A stretch of 64,000 bases of DNA from NCBI RefSeq assembly GCF_003004785.1, contig NZ_PVZS01000002.1, positions 124,001-188,000 of the forward strand, given 5' to 3'. This stretch comes from Alsobacter soli. GTDB lineage: Bacteria > Pseudomonadota > Alphaproteobacteria > Rhizobiales > Beijerinckiaceae. Position 1 is the stretch's first letter; the number at the start of each line of letters is the position of its first letter. The notes below the pieces were generated by a model that saw nothing but the letters and a program-made list of their open reading frames with translations, was not told the origin of the DNA and made no database searches. A program made the position numbers and the translations under genes. Shown in pieces: positions 23,965 to 31,584 of the stretch.

Positions 23965-25697
23965 ACCGTTTCGCCGAGTTGCTCGACCGCCTGGGCTACG
24001 AGCCCGGCCGCAACAACAAGCTGCGGCTGATGACGGACTATTTCCGCACGACGCCCGACCCCGAGCGCGGCTTCGCCCTTGCGGCGCTGGCCGGCGGCCT
24101 GTCCTTCGCGAACGCCAAGCCCGGCCTTATCCGCGCCCTCATCGCCGAGCGCACGGACCCGGTGCTCTTCGGCCTCAGCTACGACTACGTCGGCGACCTC
24201 TCCGAGACGGTGGCGCTGCTCTGGCCCAGCCCCGCCGAGAGCCATGCGCGCGCGGAGCCCACGGGCTTTGACGGCGATCTCGATCTCGTGGAGCCCCGGC
24301 CCGTCGCCCGGGGCCACAACCGGCCGCCGCCTTCGTTGGCGGAGGTGATCGAATCGCTTCAGGTCAGCCACCGCTCGGATCTCCCGGGCCTGCTGGCCCG
24401 CTGGCTCGACGGCCTCGACGAGACCGGCCGTTGGGCCCTCCTGAAGCTCATTACGGGAAGCCTCCGCATCGGCGTCTCCGCCCGCCTGGCCAAGAGCGCC
24501 GTTGCGGCGCTGGGCGAACTCGACCCCAACGACATCGAGGAGGTCTGGCACGGCCTCGAGCCGCCCTATGAGAGCCTGTTCGCCTGGGTGGAGGGACGCG
24601 GCCCCCGGCCGGAGGCGACCGACCCGGCGCCGTTCCGGCCGCCGATGCTGGCCCATCCGATCGACGACTCGGACTTCGACAGCCTCGACCCCGCCGAGAT
24701 GACGGCCGAGTGGAAGTGGGACGGCATCCGCGTCCAGGTCGTGGGCGGCACGCGCCCGGACGGCCGCCGCGTGCAGCGCCTCTACTCCCGCACCGGCGAG
24801 GACATCTCGAACAGTTTCCCGGACCTGGTGGAGGCCATCGACTTCGACGGCGCCATCGACGGCGAGCTGCTGATCCTGCGCGAAGGCCGGGTGCAGAGCT
24901 TCAACGTGCTGCAGCAGCGGCTCAACCGGCAGAGCGTGTCGCCCAGGATGCTGGTGGAGTTCCCTGCCCATGTGCGCGCCTACGACCTCCTGCACTGGGG
25001 CGAGGAGGACCTGCGGCCGCTGCCCTTCTGCGACCGGCGCGAGCGGCTGGAAGCCATGCTGGCGGCCGCCGGCAACCCGCGCTTCGACATCTCGCCCCTA
25101 ATCCCGTTCAGGACCTGGGAGGAGCTCGCCGCCGCCCGCGCCAACCCGGGCGAGGCCGGCGCCGGCGTGGACGCCGCCGCCGTCGAGGGCTGCATGATCA
25201 AGCGGGCCGACAGCCCCTATGTGCCCGGACGCCCAAAGGGGCTCTGGTGGAAATGGAAGCACGACCCGCACGTCATCGACGCCGTGCTGATGTACGCCCA
25301 GCGCGGCCACGGCAAGCGCTCGTCCTTCTACTCGGACTACACTTTCGGCGTCTGGCGCGACGGTCCGGCCGGCGAAGAGCTGGTGCCCGTCGGCAAGGCC
25401 TATTTCGGCTTCACCGACGCGGAGCTGGCCGAACTCGACCGTTTCGTTCGCCGGAATACGATCAATCGCTTCGGCCCGGTGCGCGAGGTCACGCACGAGC
25501 CGGACCGGGGCCTGGTGCTCGAGATCGCCTTCGAGGGCCTGAACCGCTCCACGCGCCACAAGTCCGGCGTGGCCATGCGCTTCCCGCGCGTGTCCCGCAT
25601 CCGCTGGGACAAGCCGCCCGCCGAGGCGGACCGCATGGAGATCCTGGAGAAGCTGCTCCGCCGCGAGGCCGAGCTGGACGAGAGCGCCGAGAGCTAG
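23961..25697 (+). CDS. ATP-dependent DNA ligase
   Basis: A 578-residue ligase. An N-terminal DNA-binding domain (about 1-200) precedes the nucleotidyltransferase domain. The adenylated lysine is Lys252 in EWKWDGIRVQV, followed by SRTGEDISNSFPD, DGELLIL, EGCMIKR and WWKWKHD. An OB-fold domain with FGFTDAEL and RTNT-like residues follows. It seals nicks using ATP and is not the NAD-dependent LigA needed for replication; a repair role is likely. The GTG start overlaps the exonuclease stop by 4 bases. Confidence 0.92.
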   Translation: MNRFAELLDRLGYEPGRNNKLRLMTDYFRTTPDPERGFALAALAGGLSFANAKPGLIRALIAERTDPVLFGLSYDYVGDLSETVALLWPSPAESHARAEPTGFDGDLDLVEPRPVARGHNRPPPSLAEVIESLQVSHRSDLPGLLARWLDGLDETGRWALLKLITGSLRIGVSARLAKSAVAALGELDPNDIEEVWHGLEPPYESLFAWVEGRGPRPEATDPAPFRPPMLAHPIDDSDFDSLDPAEMTAEWKWDGIRVQVVGGTRPDGRRVQRLYSRTGEDISNSFPDLVEAIDFDGAIDGELLILREGRVQSFNVLQQRLNRQSVSPRMLVEFPAHVRAYDLLHWGEEDLRPLPFCDRRERLEAMLAAAGNPRFDISPLIPFRTWEELAAARANPGEAGAGVDAAAVEGCMIKRADSPYVPGRPKGLWWKWKHDPHVIDAVLMYAQRGHGKRSSFYSDYTFGVWRDGPAGEELVPVGKAYFGFTDAELAELDRFVRRNTINRFGPVREVTHEPDRGLVLEIAFEGLNRSTRHKSGVAMRFPRVSRIRWDKPPAEADRMEILEKLLRREAELDESAES

Positions 25698-25707
25698 CGG
25701 CCCCGGC

Positions 25708-27093
25708 CTAGAGCATGTCGTCCGCGAGCGGGCGGGGCGTTTGGGCCGAGCGCCGCGTGAACAGGCTCGCCGTCGCTCCGGCGGCCAACCCGACCGCGCA
25801 GGCGACCAGGCCCGCCGAGGCGCCGCCCATCTCGGGAGAACCGAGCCTGCCGTCGATGAGCGCCAAGGCCGCCGCGAGCCCGGCTCCCAGGGAGGTGATG
25901 GCCCCTGCCGCATTGGCCCGGCTCCAGCCGGCCCCGAGCAGCAGCGGCGGAAGCAGCGCGCCCACCGCGAGGGCGGCCGCCGGATCGGCCATCGACGCCG
26001 CCTTGGCGGGGTAAAGGGCGGCCCCTACGCCGGCCGCCGCGATGGCCCCCACGGTCGCGAAGCGCAGCGCCGCGAAGCGCCAGGACGCGGGCGTCCAGCG
26101 CCGGTCGACGCCAGGCCGCATGTCGAACCCGATCGCCTGCCCGGCAGCGAGCAGAAGCGCCCCGGACGCCGCAAGGCTGCCGGCCGTGACCAGCGCATGA
26201 AAGGCGAGGTCGGCGAAAAGGCCGCCGCTCTGCGAAGCGGCCGGGCCGATCCCGAAGGCGATCGCCCCGGTCAGCACGCCGGCCCACAACAGGCCGATGC
26301 GCATGTCTTCCGGCCGGTCAAGGCCCGGCCAGATCGTCTGCGCCGAGGGCAGACACAGGGCGCAGAGCGCGGCGGCCACTCCGACCGCCACGCTGTCCGG
26401 GCGGGTGATCGGCGCCAGCAGGGTCAGCATGCGCTCCGGCGAGGTCGCGTCACGAACGAACCACAGGGCGGCGGCTCCCGCCAGGACCACGAGCCCCAGC
26501 GCCACCCCGGCGCGGGTCTGGCTGCGTGCGCCGCCTGGAACCGCCGTGAGTGCCAGGACGAGGCCCGCCAGCGCGGCCGCCTGCGGCTGAGTCAGGTCAA
26601 GGGCGCCGGCCAGCGCCACGGCGGCATGGGCGAGGGCCGCGGCCCCGAGCCCGATCGAGGCAGCGGCCAGGACGACAGCCGACAGGGCGCGGAGCAAGGG
26701 GCTCGAGAACCGGACCCCCAGGAAGCAGGGCCACGTCGGGGCGCCGGAACGTCGGAGCGCCGGCCCCATCAGGAAGGCCGCTAGGAAAAGCCCGAGCGTG
26801 ATCCCGATCGCCGGCTGGCCGGGAAGTCCGAACAGGGCCGCCGTCGCAGTCGCGACGCTCAGGCCGGCGGCGGGCAGCCCCCGTCCCTGGGTGAGGAAGA
26901 CCGGCAGCCGCATCGTCCCTGAAGCCGCGCCGCCGACCGCCGCCATGCCCAGGATGAAGATGGTCGCCGCCGCCACGAGGGCCGGCCCCGGCGCGCCCAG
27001 CCGCTCCACCACCACAAAGGACCCGGACGAAAGTACGACCCCCACGAGCGCCAGCGCTGCGAAGCGGGCGAAAGCCATCCGGCTGGAAGTCAT
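25708..27093 (-). CDS. Polytopic membrane protein, sodium:solute symporter-like
   Basis: A 461-residue very hydrophobic protein with about 12-13 predicted membrane segments and a short tail. LPVFLTQGRGLPAAGLSVATATAA near the beginning resembles the FFVAGR...P segment of sodium:solute symporters (ActP-like), and WPGLDRPEDMRIGLLWA fits a later loop, but sodium-site residues are not obvious. It may be a diverged symporter; the substrate is unknown. The ATG at 27093 has AGGA about nine bases upstream. A frame from 27129 or further upstream is possible. Confidence 0.6.
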   Translation of the reverse strand: MTSSRMAFARFAALALVGVVLSSGSFVVVERLGAPGPALVAAATIFILGMAAVGGAASGTMRLPVFLTQGRGLPAAGLSVATATAALFGLPGQPAIGITLGLFLAAFLMGPALRRSGAPTWPCFLGVRFSSPLLRALSAVVLAAASIGLGAAALAHAAVALAGALDLTQPQAAALAGLVLALTAVPGGARSQTRAGVALGLVVLAGAAALWFVRDATSPERMLTLLAPITRPDSVAVGVAAALCALCLPSAQTIWPGLDRPEDMRIGLLWAGVLTGAIAFGIGPAASQSGGLFADLAFHALVTAGSLAASGALLLAAGQAIGFDMRPGVDRRWTPASWRFAALRFATVGAIAAAGVGAALYPAKAASMADPAAALAVGALLPPLLLGAGWSRANAAGAITSLGAGLAAALALIDGRLGSPEMGGASAGLVACAVGLAAGATASLFTRRSAQTPRPLADDML

Positions 27094-27295
27094 CGGCGGA
27101 TCCTGCGTCCAGGGGTTGCGGCGGGCCATTGTTGGAAGCGGAGGTCGCTTACGCCCGGCGGTTTTCAAATTTAAGAAGCGGCTGGCGCGCATCCGCAGTT
27201 TCTCAGATGCGCGGCCCGCTTGCGGAGGCTAACGTCTTCGCCGAAAGTCCACAATGCGGGACCGGTTAACGGGTTCGACCCTGGGGGAGGGGAGA

Positions 27296-27961
27296 GTGAG
27301 CGCGTCGCCACACACTCGGATCATCATCGCGGATGACCATCCGCTTGTCCGCGGCGCCCTGCGGACCGCTGTGGCCGGCGTGGCGCCCGATGCCGAGCTC
27401 CTGGAAGCGGGAGCCTTCGAGGAAGTCACGGAAAGGTTGGGCAAGGGCGCCGAGGTCGACCTCGTCCTCCTGGATCTGTCCATGCCCGGCGTCCAGGGCT
27501 TTTCCGGCCTGATGTACCTGCGGGCCCAGCACCCGGAGGTCCCGGTCGTCGTCGTGTCCGGCAACGAGGACCGCGGGGTCATTCGCCGCTGCATCGAATT
27601 CGGAGCCTCCGGCTTCATCCCCAAGAGCGTGGACGTCGACACCATGCGCACGGCCATCCGCGACGTGCTCGACGGCGGCACCTTCACGCCAGCCGACGTC
27701 GACCTCACCTCGCCCATCGACCGTGAGACAGGCGACCTCGTGAAGCGCCTCGGCAGTCTCACGCCCCAGCAGGTGCGCGTGCTGATGATGCTGTCGGAGG
27801 GCCTGCTCAACAAGCAGATCGCCTACGAGCTCGGGGTGTCCGAGGCGACCGTGAAGGCCCACGTCTCCGCGATCCTGCAGAAGCTCGGGGTGGAGAGCCG
27901 CACCCAGGCCGTGATCGCCGCCTCCAAGATCGCGGCGGGCCAGCCTGTCGCGGTGGAGTAG
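27296..27961 (+). CDS. NarL/LuxR-type response regulator
   Basis: A 221-residue two-domain regulator. The receiver has the acidic pair in IIADDHP, the phosphoacceptor Asp60 in LLDLSMPG and the lysine in FIPKSV. The C-terminal LuxR helix-turn-helix reads LTPQQVRVLMML, NKQIAYELGVSEATVKAHVS. The GTG at 27296 follows GGGGGAGGGGA, an excellent ribosome site. No kinase gene is adjacent. Orphan HWE kinase and hybrid kinase genes in the window are possible partners, but nothing links them. Confidence 0.9.
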   Translation: MSASPHTRIIIADDHPLVRGALRTAVAGVAPDAELLEAGAFEEVTERLGKGAEVDLVLLDLSMPGVQGFSGLMYLRAQHPEVPVVVVSGNEDRGVIRRCIEFGASGFIPKSVDVDTMRTAIRDVLDGGTFTPADVDLTSPIDRETGDLVKRLGSLTPQQVRVLMMLSEGLLNKQIAYELGVSEATVKAHVSAILQKLGVESRTQAVIAASKIAAGQPVAVE

Positions 27962-28062
27962 GGCAGGGCGCTTCCTGCGTTCTGAGCCTCCACGGCGAAG
28001 GGCAGCCGCCGCTGCCCTCGCAAGGCGGCCGTAGTCGGGCGTCACGCCTAATCCCTTCAGCC

Positions 28063-28206
28063 GTCATCCCCGGCGGCGCGCAGCGCCGGGAAGGGGATCC
28101 AGGGGCAGACGCGCAAGTATCGAGCTACTAGAATGGGTCAAGCCGGGCGCGCGCCGCCCTGGGTCCCTTTCCCCTTCGCGCCTGCGGCGCTCCGGCCGGG
28201 GATGAC
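28063..28206. repeat. Composite palindromic repeat (two REP-like units)
   Basis: It lies in the 302-base gap between the NarL regulator and the esterase, where no gene is seen. Unit one (28063-28105) is a near-exact inverted copy of 13045-13087 (one mismatch in 43). Unit two (28157-28206) is related to 13167-13217. The two units face each other with GTCATCCCC and GGGGATGAC at the outer edges. Each unit has a GGCGCGCAGCGCC-like hairpin core. Confidence 0.85.
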
Positions 28207-28263
28207 GGCGCAGTGTGAGCACAAAAGGGCCGGGGGCCCGGCTGGATGCCCGGCCGCTCCGCG

Positions 28264-29208
28264 TCACAACCCGCTTAGGAACGCGTCCGTCCTCGCCAGC
28301 GCCTGCTCGGTCAGCGGGCCGGGGAAACCAATGAACACGTGGGCGCCGCCGGGCCAGAGAGCCAGCTCCGCCGCGTTGCCGGCGGCGAGCCACCGCGACG
28401 CCATGAAGAGGCTATCATCCAGCAGCGGGTCGCGGGTGCCGACGGAGAACAGCGCCGGCGGCAGGCCGGTGAGGTCGGCGTGGATGGGCGAGACGTCCGG
28501 GTCGCGCACGTCGCCCTTCAGCCGCAGGAAGTTCTGCGCGAACAGGAAGATGTCGCGGGTGTTGAGGATGAGCTTCAGGTCGCCCCAGCGCCTGACGCTG
28601 GGCGTCTGTGCGAGGTCGTAGCACCCAGCCGTCAGGTTGGCCCCCCGGAAGGGCGTCAGCCCGTGCTTGTCGCGCAGGCGCAACATGGTGACAACTGAGA
28701 GTTGCGCCCCGGCGGACTCGCCGCCGATGAACAGCCGCTCCGTGCCGAAACGGGCCCCGGCCTCCCGCACGAGCCACAGCGCGGCCGCCTCGCAGTCGTC
28801 CGGCCCGGCCGGGTAGGGGTGCTCCGGCGCCAGCCGATATTCCACGGAGACGCACGCGAGCCCGCAATTGTGGGCCAGCCGCTCCAGCCGATCGTCCTGC
28901 ATGTCGGCCGTTCCGAACACCCATCCGCCGCCATGGATATGGAGGTACACGCCTTTCGGGTTGTCCGGCGCGATCACGCGCAGTTCCAGCGGTCCGCCCG
29001 GCCCCTCGATGGTGATGGTCTTCGCCAGCGAGCTCGACGGGACCAGCGGAAAGGCGCCGAGCCCCTGCTTGCGCCGTTCGCGCACCACGGCGGGCGGCAC
29101 GGACCACTGGTCCGGCAGCCCGGCGAGCTTGGCGATGATGTCGTCGTTGAGCCTGGCGGTTTCGGGATCGACGTTGGCGGGGTCGAAGGCGCGGGGATCG
29201 ATCAGCAT
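28264..29208 (-). CDS. Alpha/beta hydrolase of the hormone-sensitive-lipase type
   Basis: A 314-residue esterase-like enzyme. The oxyanion-hole motif HIHGGGWVFG and the nucleophile elbow GGESAGAQL mark the HSL family, with VEYRLAPEHPYP between them. The acid (GTRDPLLDD) and the histidine (GGAHVF) complete the triad. No signal peptide is seen. Likely substrates are short acyl esters; the natural one is unknown. The start is ATG 29208 (MLIDPRAFDP). It has no obvious operon partner and sits between repeat elements. Confidence 0.88.
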   Translation of the reverse strand: MLIDPRAFDPANVDPETARLNDDIIAKLAGLPDQWSVPPAVVRERRKQGLGAFPLVPSSSLAKTITIEGPGGPLELRVIAPDNPKGVYLHIHGGGWVFGTADMQDDRLERLAHNCGLACVSVEYRLAPEHPYPAGPDDCEAAALWLVREAGARFGTERLFIGGESAGAQLSVVTMLRLRDKHGLTPFRGANLTAGCYDLAQTPSVRRWGDLKLILNTRDIFLFAQNFLRLKGDVRDPDVSPIHADLTGLPPALFSVGTRDPLLDDSLFMASRWLAAGNAAELALWPGGAHVFIGFPGPLTEQALARTDAFLSGL

Positions 29209-29301
29209 TGGCGTTTCCGGTTCTTGCGGCCGCATCAAAGCGCGGGGCGGCGCCGAGGTCCAGCGCCGAGCAGGCGGCGGCGGAATCCATCCGGCGCCCC
29301 T

Positions 29302-29330
29302 GGATGGCTCCGCTGCGCTCGCGATGACGG
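29302..29330 (+). repeat. Degenerate half of a dispersed palindrome
   Basis: About 24 of 29 bases match the right arm of the palindrome at 46991-47098 (GGATGGCTCCGCTGCGCTCG here). No matching left arm is obvious. It is probably a decayed copy in the 224-base gap before the small membrane-protein gene. Confidence 0.55.
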
Positions 29331-29432
29331 CGAGGAAGCAGCCAGGGCGGCGCCGGTCGTGAATCGGCCGCGATCGATGCTACATGAAGGGCTGCGAAGA
29401 ACGCCCGGAACGGTCCGGGCCGGAGGAGGCTG

Positions 29433-29699
29433 ATGGCCAACCAGGATCTCACCCGCATGCTCGGCGGCTCGCCGGGCTCCGTGCTGCTGAAGCTGATCTT
29501 CCTGTCCATCCTGGTCGGCGCCGCCCTGTCCCTGTTCGGCCTGACGCCTCCCGACCTGCTGAGGGGCATCAAGGACCTGTTCGACCGTGTGATGGACCTC
29601 GGCTTCGGCGCCGTCCGGGAGGTGTTCCGCTACTTCGTGTACGGCGCCGTGATCGTGCTGCCGATCTGGCTGCTGATGCGGCTGTTCGGCCGCCGCTGA
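29433..29699 (+). CDS. Small membrane protein, DUF6460-like
   Basis: An 88-residue inner-membrane protein with two hydrophobic segments (LLKLIFLSILVGAALSLFGL and FVYGAVIVLPIWLLMRLFG) separated by an amphipathic GIKDLFDRVMDLG helix. The start ATG 29433 follows GGAGG at 29422-29426. I associate this pattern with DUF6460, common in Rhizobiales and of unknown role. It ends 4 bases before the MATE transporter start, so the two are probably co-transcribed. Confidence 0.7.
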   Translation: MANQDLTRMLGGSPGSVLLKLIFLSILVGAALSLFGLTPPDLLRGIKDLFDRVMDLGFGAVREVFRYFVYGAVIVLPIWLLMRLFGRR

Positions 29700-29703
29700 C
29701 GCC

Positions 29704-31050
29704 TTGGACGCCCAGGTTCCGCGCCGGCCCGTCCGGGCGACGGCGGCGAGCGTGGTCGCGCTCGCCGCGCCGCTCATGCTTGCGCACCTCACGGAGCCGC
29801 TGATCGGGCTCGTGGACACCGCCGTCATCGGACGGCTGGGCGAGGTTCACCTGCTCGGCGCCGTGGCCATTGGGGCCGTGCTGTTCGACATGCTGTTCTG
29901 GGGCCTGGGCTCGCTGCGGATGAGCACGGCCGGGCTCACCGCCCAGGCCCATGGCGCAGGGGATGACAGGGAGGTCGCACGGGCCCTGGCGCGCGCATTC
30001 TTGCTCGCGGCCGCCCTGGGCTGCGCCCTGATAGCCCTGCAGCGGCCCATCATGGCCGCGACCTTCGCCCTCATGGACGCCAGCCCCGCGGTGACGGCGG
30101 CCGCGCGCGACTATGTCGCGGTCCGTATCTGGTCTGGTCCTTTCGCGCTGGCCAACTATGCCGTGCTCGGCTCCCTGATTGGGCGGGGCCGCACGGATCT
30201 CGGGCTCGTGGTCCAGGTCGGGCTGAACCTGACGAAGGTGGCCGCCACGCTGCTGTTCGTCTCGGGCCTGCGCTGGGGCGTCGCCGGCGCCGCGTTCGCG
30301 ACCCTCGTTGCGGAAGCGCTGGGGCTGGCTGGCGGCATTTGGGTCCTCCGTCGGGCAGGGGCCCTGCCACGCGGCGTCTCCTGGACGGAGATCATGGACG
30401 CCGCCGCCCTCCGGCGCATGCTGGCGGTGAATCGCGACGTGGCGATCCGGACGGTGGCGCTGCTCTCCGCCTTCGCGTTCTTCACCTCGCAGGGGGCCCG
30501 CGCCGGCGACGTCACGCTCGCGGCCAACGCCGTGCTCTACAATCTCTTCCTGTTCGGCAGCTATTTCCTGGACGGTTTCGCGACGGCCGCCGAGCAACTC
30601 TGCGGCCAGGCCCTGGGCGCCCGCGACGAGGGTGGCTTCCGCCGCGTGGTGCGGCTGACGCTGAATCTGAGCGTCGCCGTGGGCGCGGCTGTCTGGCTGG
30701 GCGCCTGGTTCGGCGGCGCCCGCTTCATAGACGCGGTGTCCACGAGCGCCGCGGTCCGCGACGCGGCCAAGGCGTTCCTGCCCTATGCGGCGCTCACGCC
30801 GCTGGTCGGAGCCGCCGCGTTCACCTTCGACGGGGTCTATGTCGGCGCGACCTGGACGGCGGCCATGCGCAACCTGATGTTAGCCGCGCTGGCGATCTAC
30901 CTGGGGGTCTACTACGGCGCGCACGCTATGTCGGGGGCCTGGAGCAACGAGGGCCTGTGGCTGGCCTTCCTTGTGTTCCTGGCCGTGCGGGGCCTGGGCC
31001 AGGGTCTGCTCTACCGGCGGCTGGCGCGCTCCTCGTTCGCGACTGTCTGA
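29704..31050 (+). CDS. MATE-family efflux transporter (DinF-like)
   Basis: A 448-residue protein with 12 predicted membrane segments in two homologous halves. LAAPLMLAHLTEPLIGLVDT at the start and FFLFGSYFLDGFATAAEQL in the second half are typical of the DinF branch of MATE drug/sodium antiporters. A TTG start at 29704 is the only one that keeps the first membrane segment with its cytoplasmic N-terminus; the next ATG falls inside the helix. Substrate unknown. A hairpin at 31058 follows the stop. Confidence 0.88.
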   Translation: MDAQVPRRPVRATAASVVALAAPLMLAHLTEPLIGLVDTAVIGRLGEVHLLGAVAIGAVLFDMLFWGLGSLRMSTAGLTAQAHGAGDDREVARALARAFLLAAALGCALIALQRPIMAATFALMDASPAVTAAARDYVAVRIWSGPFALANYAVLGSLIGRGRTDLGLVVQVGLNLTKVAATLLFVSGLRWGVAGAAFATLVAEALGLAGGIWVLRRAGALPRGVSWTEIMDAAALRRMLAVNRDVAIRTVALLSAFAFFTSQGARAGDVTLAANAVLYNLFLFGSYFLDGFATAAEQLCGQALGARDEGGFRRVVRLTLNLSVAVGAAVWLGAWFGGARFIDAVSTSAAVRDAAKAFLPYAALTPLVGAAAFTFDGVYVGATWTAAMRNLMLAALAIYLGVYYGAHAMSGAWSNEGLWLAFLVFLAVRGLGQGLLYRRLARSSFATV

Positions 31051-31057
31051 CATGGAA

Positions 31058-31084
31058 ACGGCCCCGCGGGGGCAGCGGGGCCGT
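31058..31084. terminator. Hairpin between convergent MATE and small secreted-protein genes
   Basis: A perfect 10-base stem ACGGCCCCGC / GCGGGGCCGT with a 7-base G-rich loop starts 8 bases after the MATE stop. No T-run follows, so termination may be Rho-assisted or serve both strands. Confidence 0.55.
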
Positions 31085-31137
31085 CCAGGATTCGTCGCGT
31101 CGGAAGGCTCAGAGGACGCGACGGCCTGCCCGAAAGG

Positions 31138-31470
31138 TCATTCGCACACGGTGCGGCGGATGCGGCGCCAGCCATAGTCCGTCAGCACGCGCTCGCGCAC
31201 CACGTAGCAATCGCCGGCCACGTAAGTGGGCTGGGCCGCCGCTGCCGCGAGCGCTCCGAGCGCCAGGCCGCCGGCCAGGCCAGCCGCGACTGCGCCGCCG
31301 CCCCATCCGTGCCGGTAGCCGTAGTAGCCGTGATAGCCATGGTAGTGGCGTCCCCAGCCGTCGGCCGAGGCAGGGGAGGCGCTGGCCACCGCCGCGCCGC
31401 CCAGGGCGACCGCCGCCGTGAGGCCGACCAGGGACTTGCGGAGCATGGATGCGAGAGCGGTGGCGGTCAT
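31138..31470 (-). CDS. Small secreted Gly/Ala/Tyr-rich protein
   Basis: A 110-residue protein. The signal peptide (LVGLTAAVALGGAAVASA, cleavage near SPASA) is followed by a His/Tyr/Gly-rich stretch (HYHGYHGYYGYRHGWGG) and a glycine/alanine-rich hydrophobic segment resembling a glycine zipper. A C-terminal YVVRERVLTDYGWRRIRRTVCE follows, with two cysteines that may pair. The ATG at 31470 has GAGGAG 7 bases upstream. This kind of protein is frequent in Rhizobiales; its function is unknown, possibly in the outer membrane. Confidence 0.75.
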   Translation of the reverse strand: MTATALASMLRKSLVGLTAAVALGGAAVASASPASADGWGRHYHGYHGYYGYRHGWGGGAVAAGLAGGLALGALAAAAAQPTYVAGDCYVVRERVLTDYGWRRIRRTVCE

Positions 31471-31584
31471 TGCGAAACTCCTCGGTTGGTGGGGCCCCGG
31501 TCGCCGCCCGGGCGCCGTTTTTCTGATCATTTGGCCTCCCTGCGTCGGCCATGGCGGCACCATGCCCGTGCTGAGACTGGGCCG

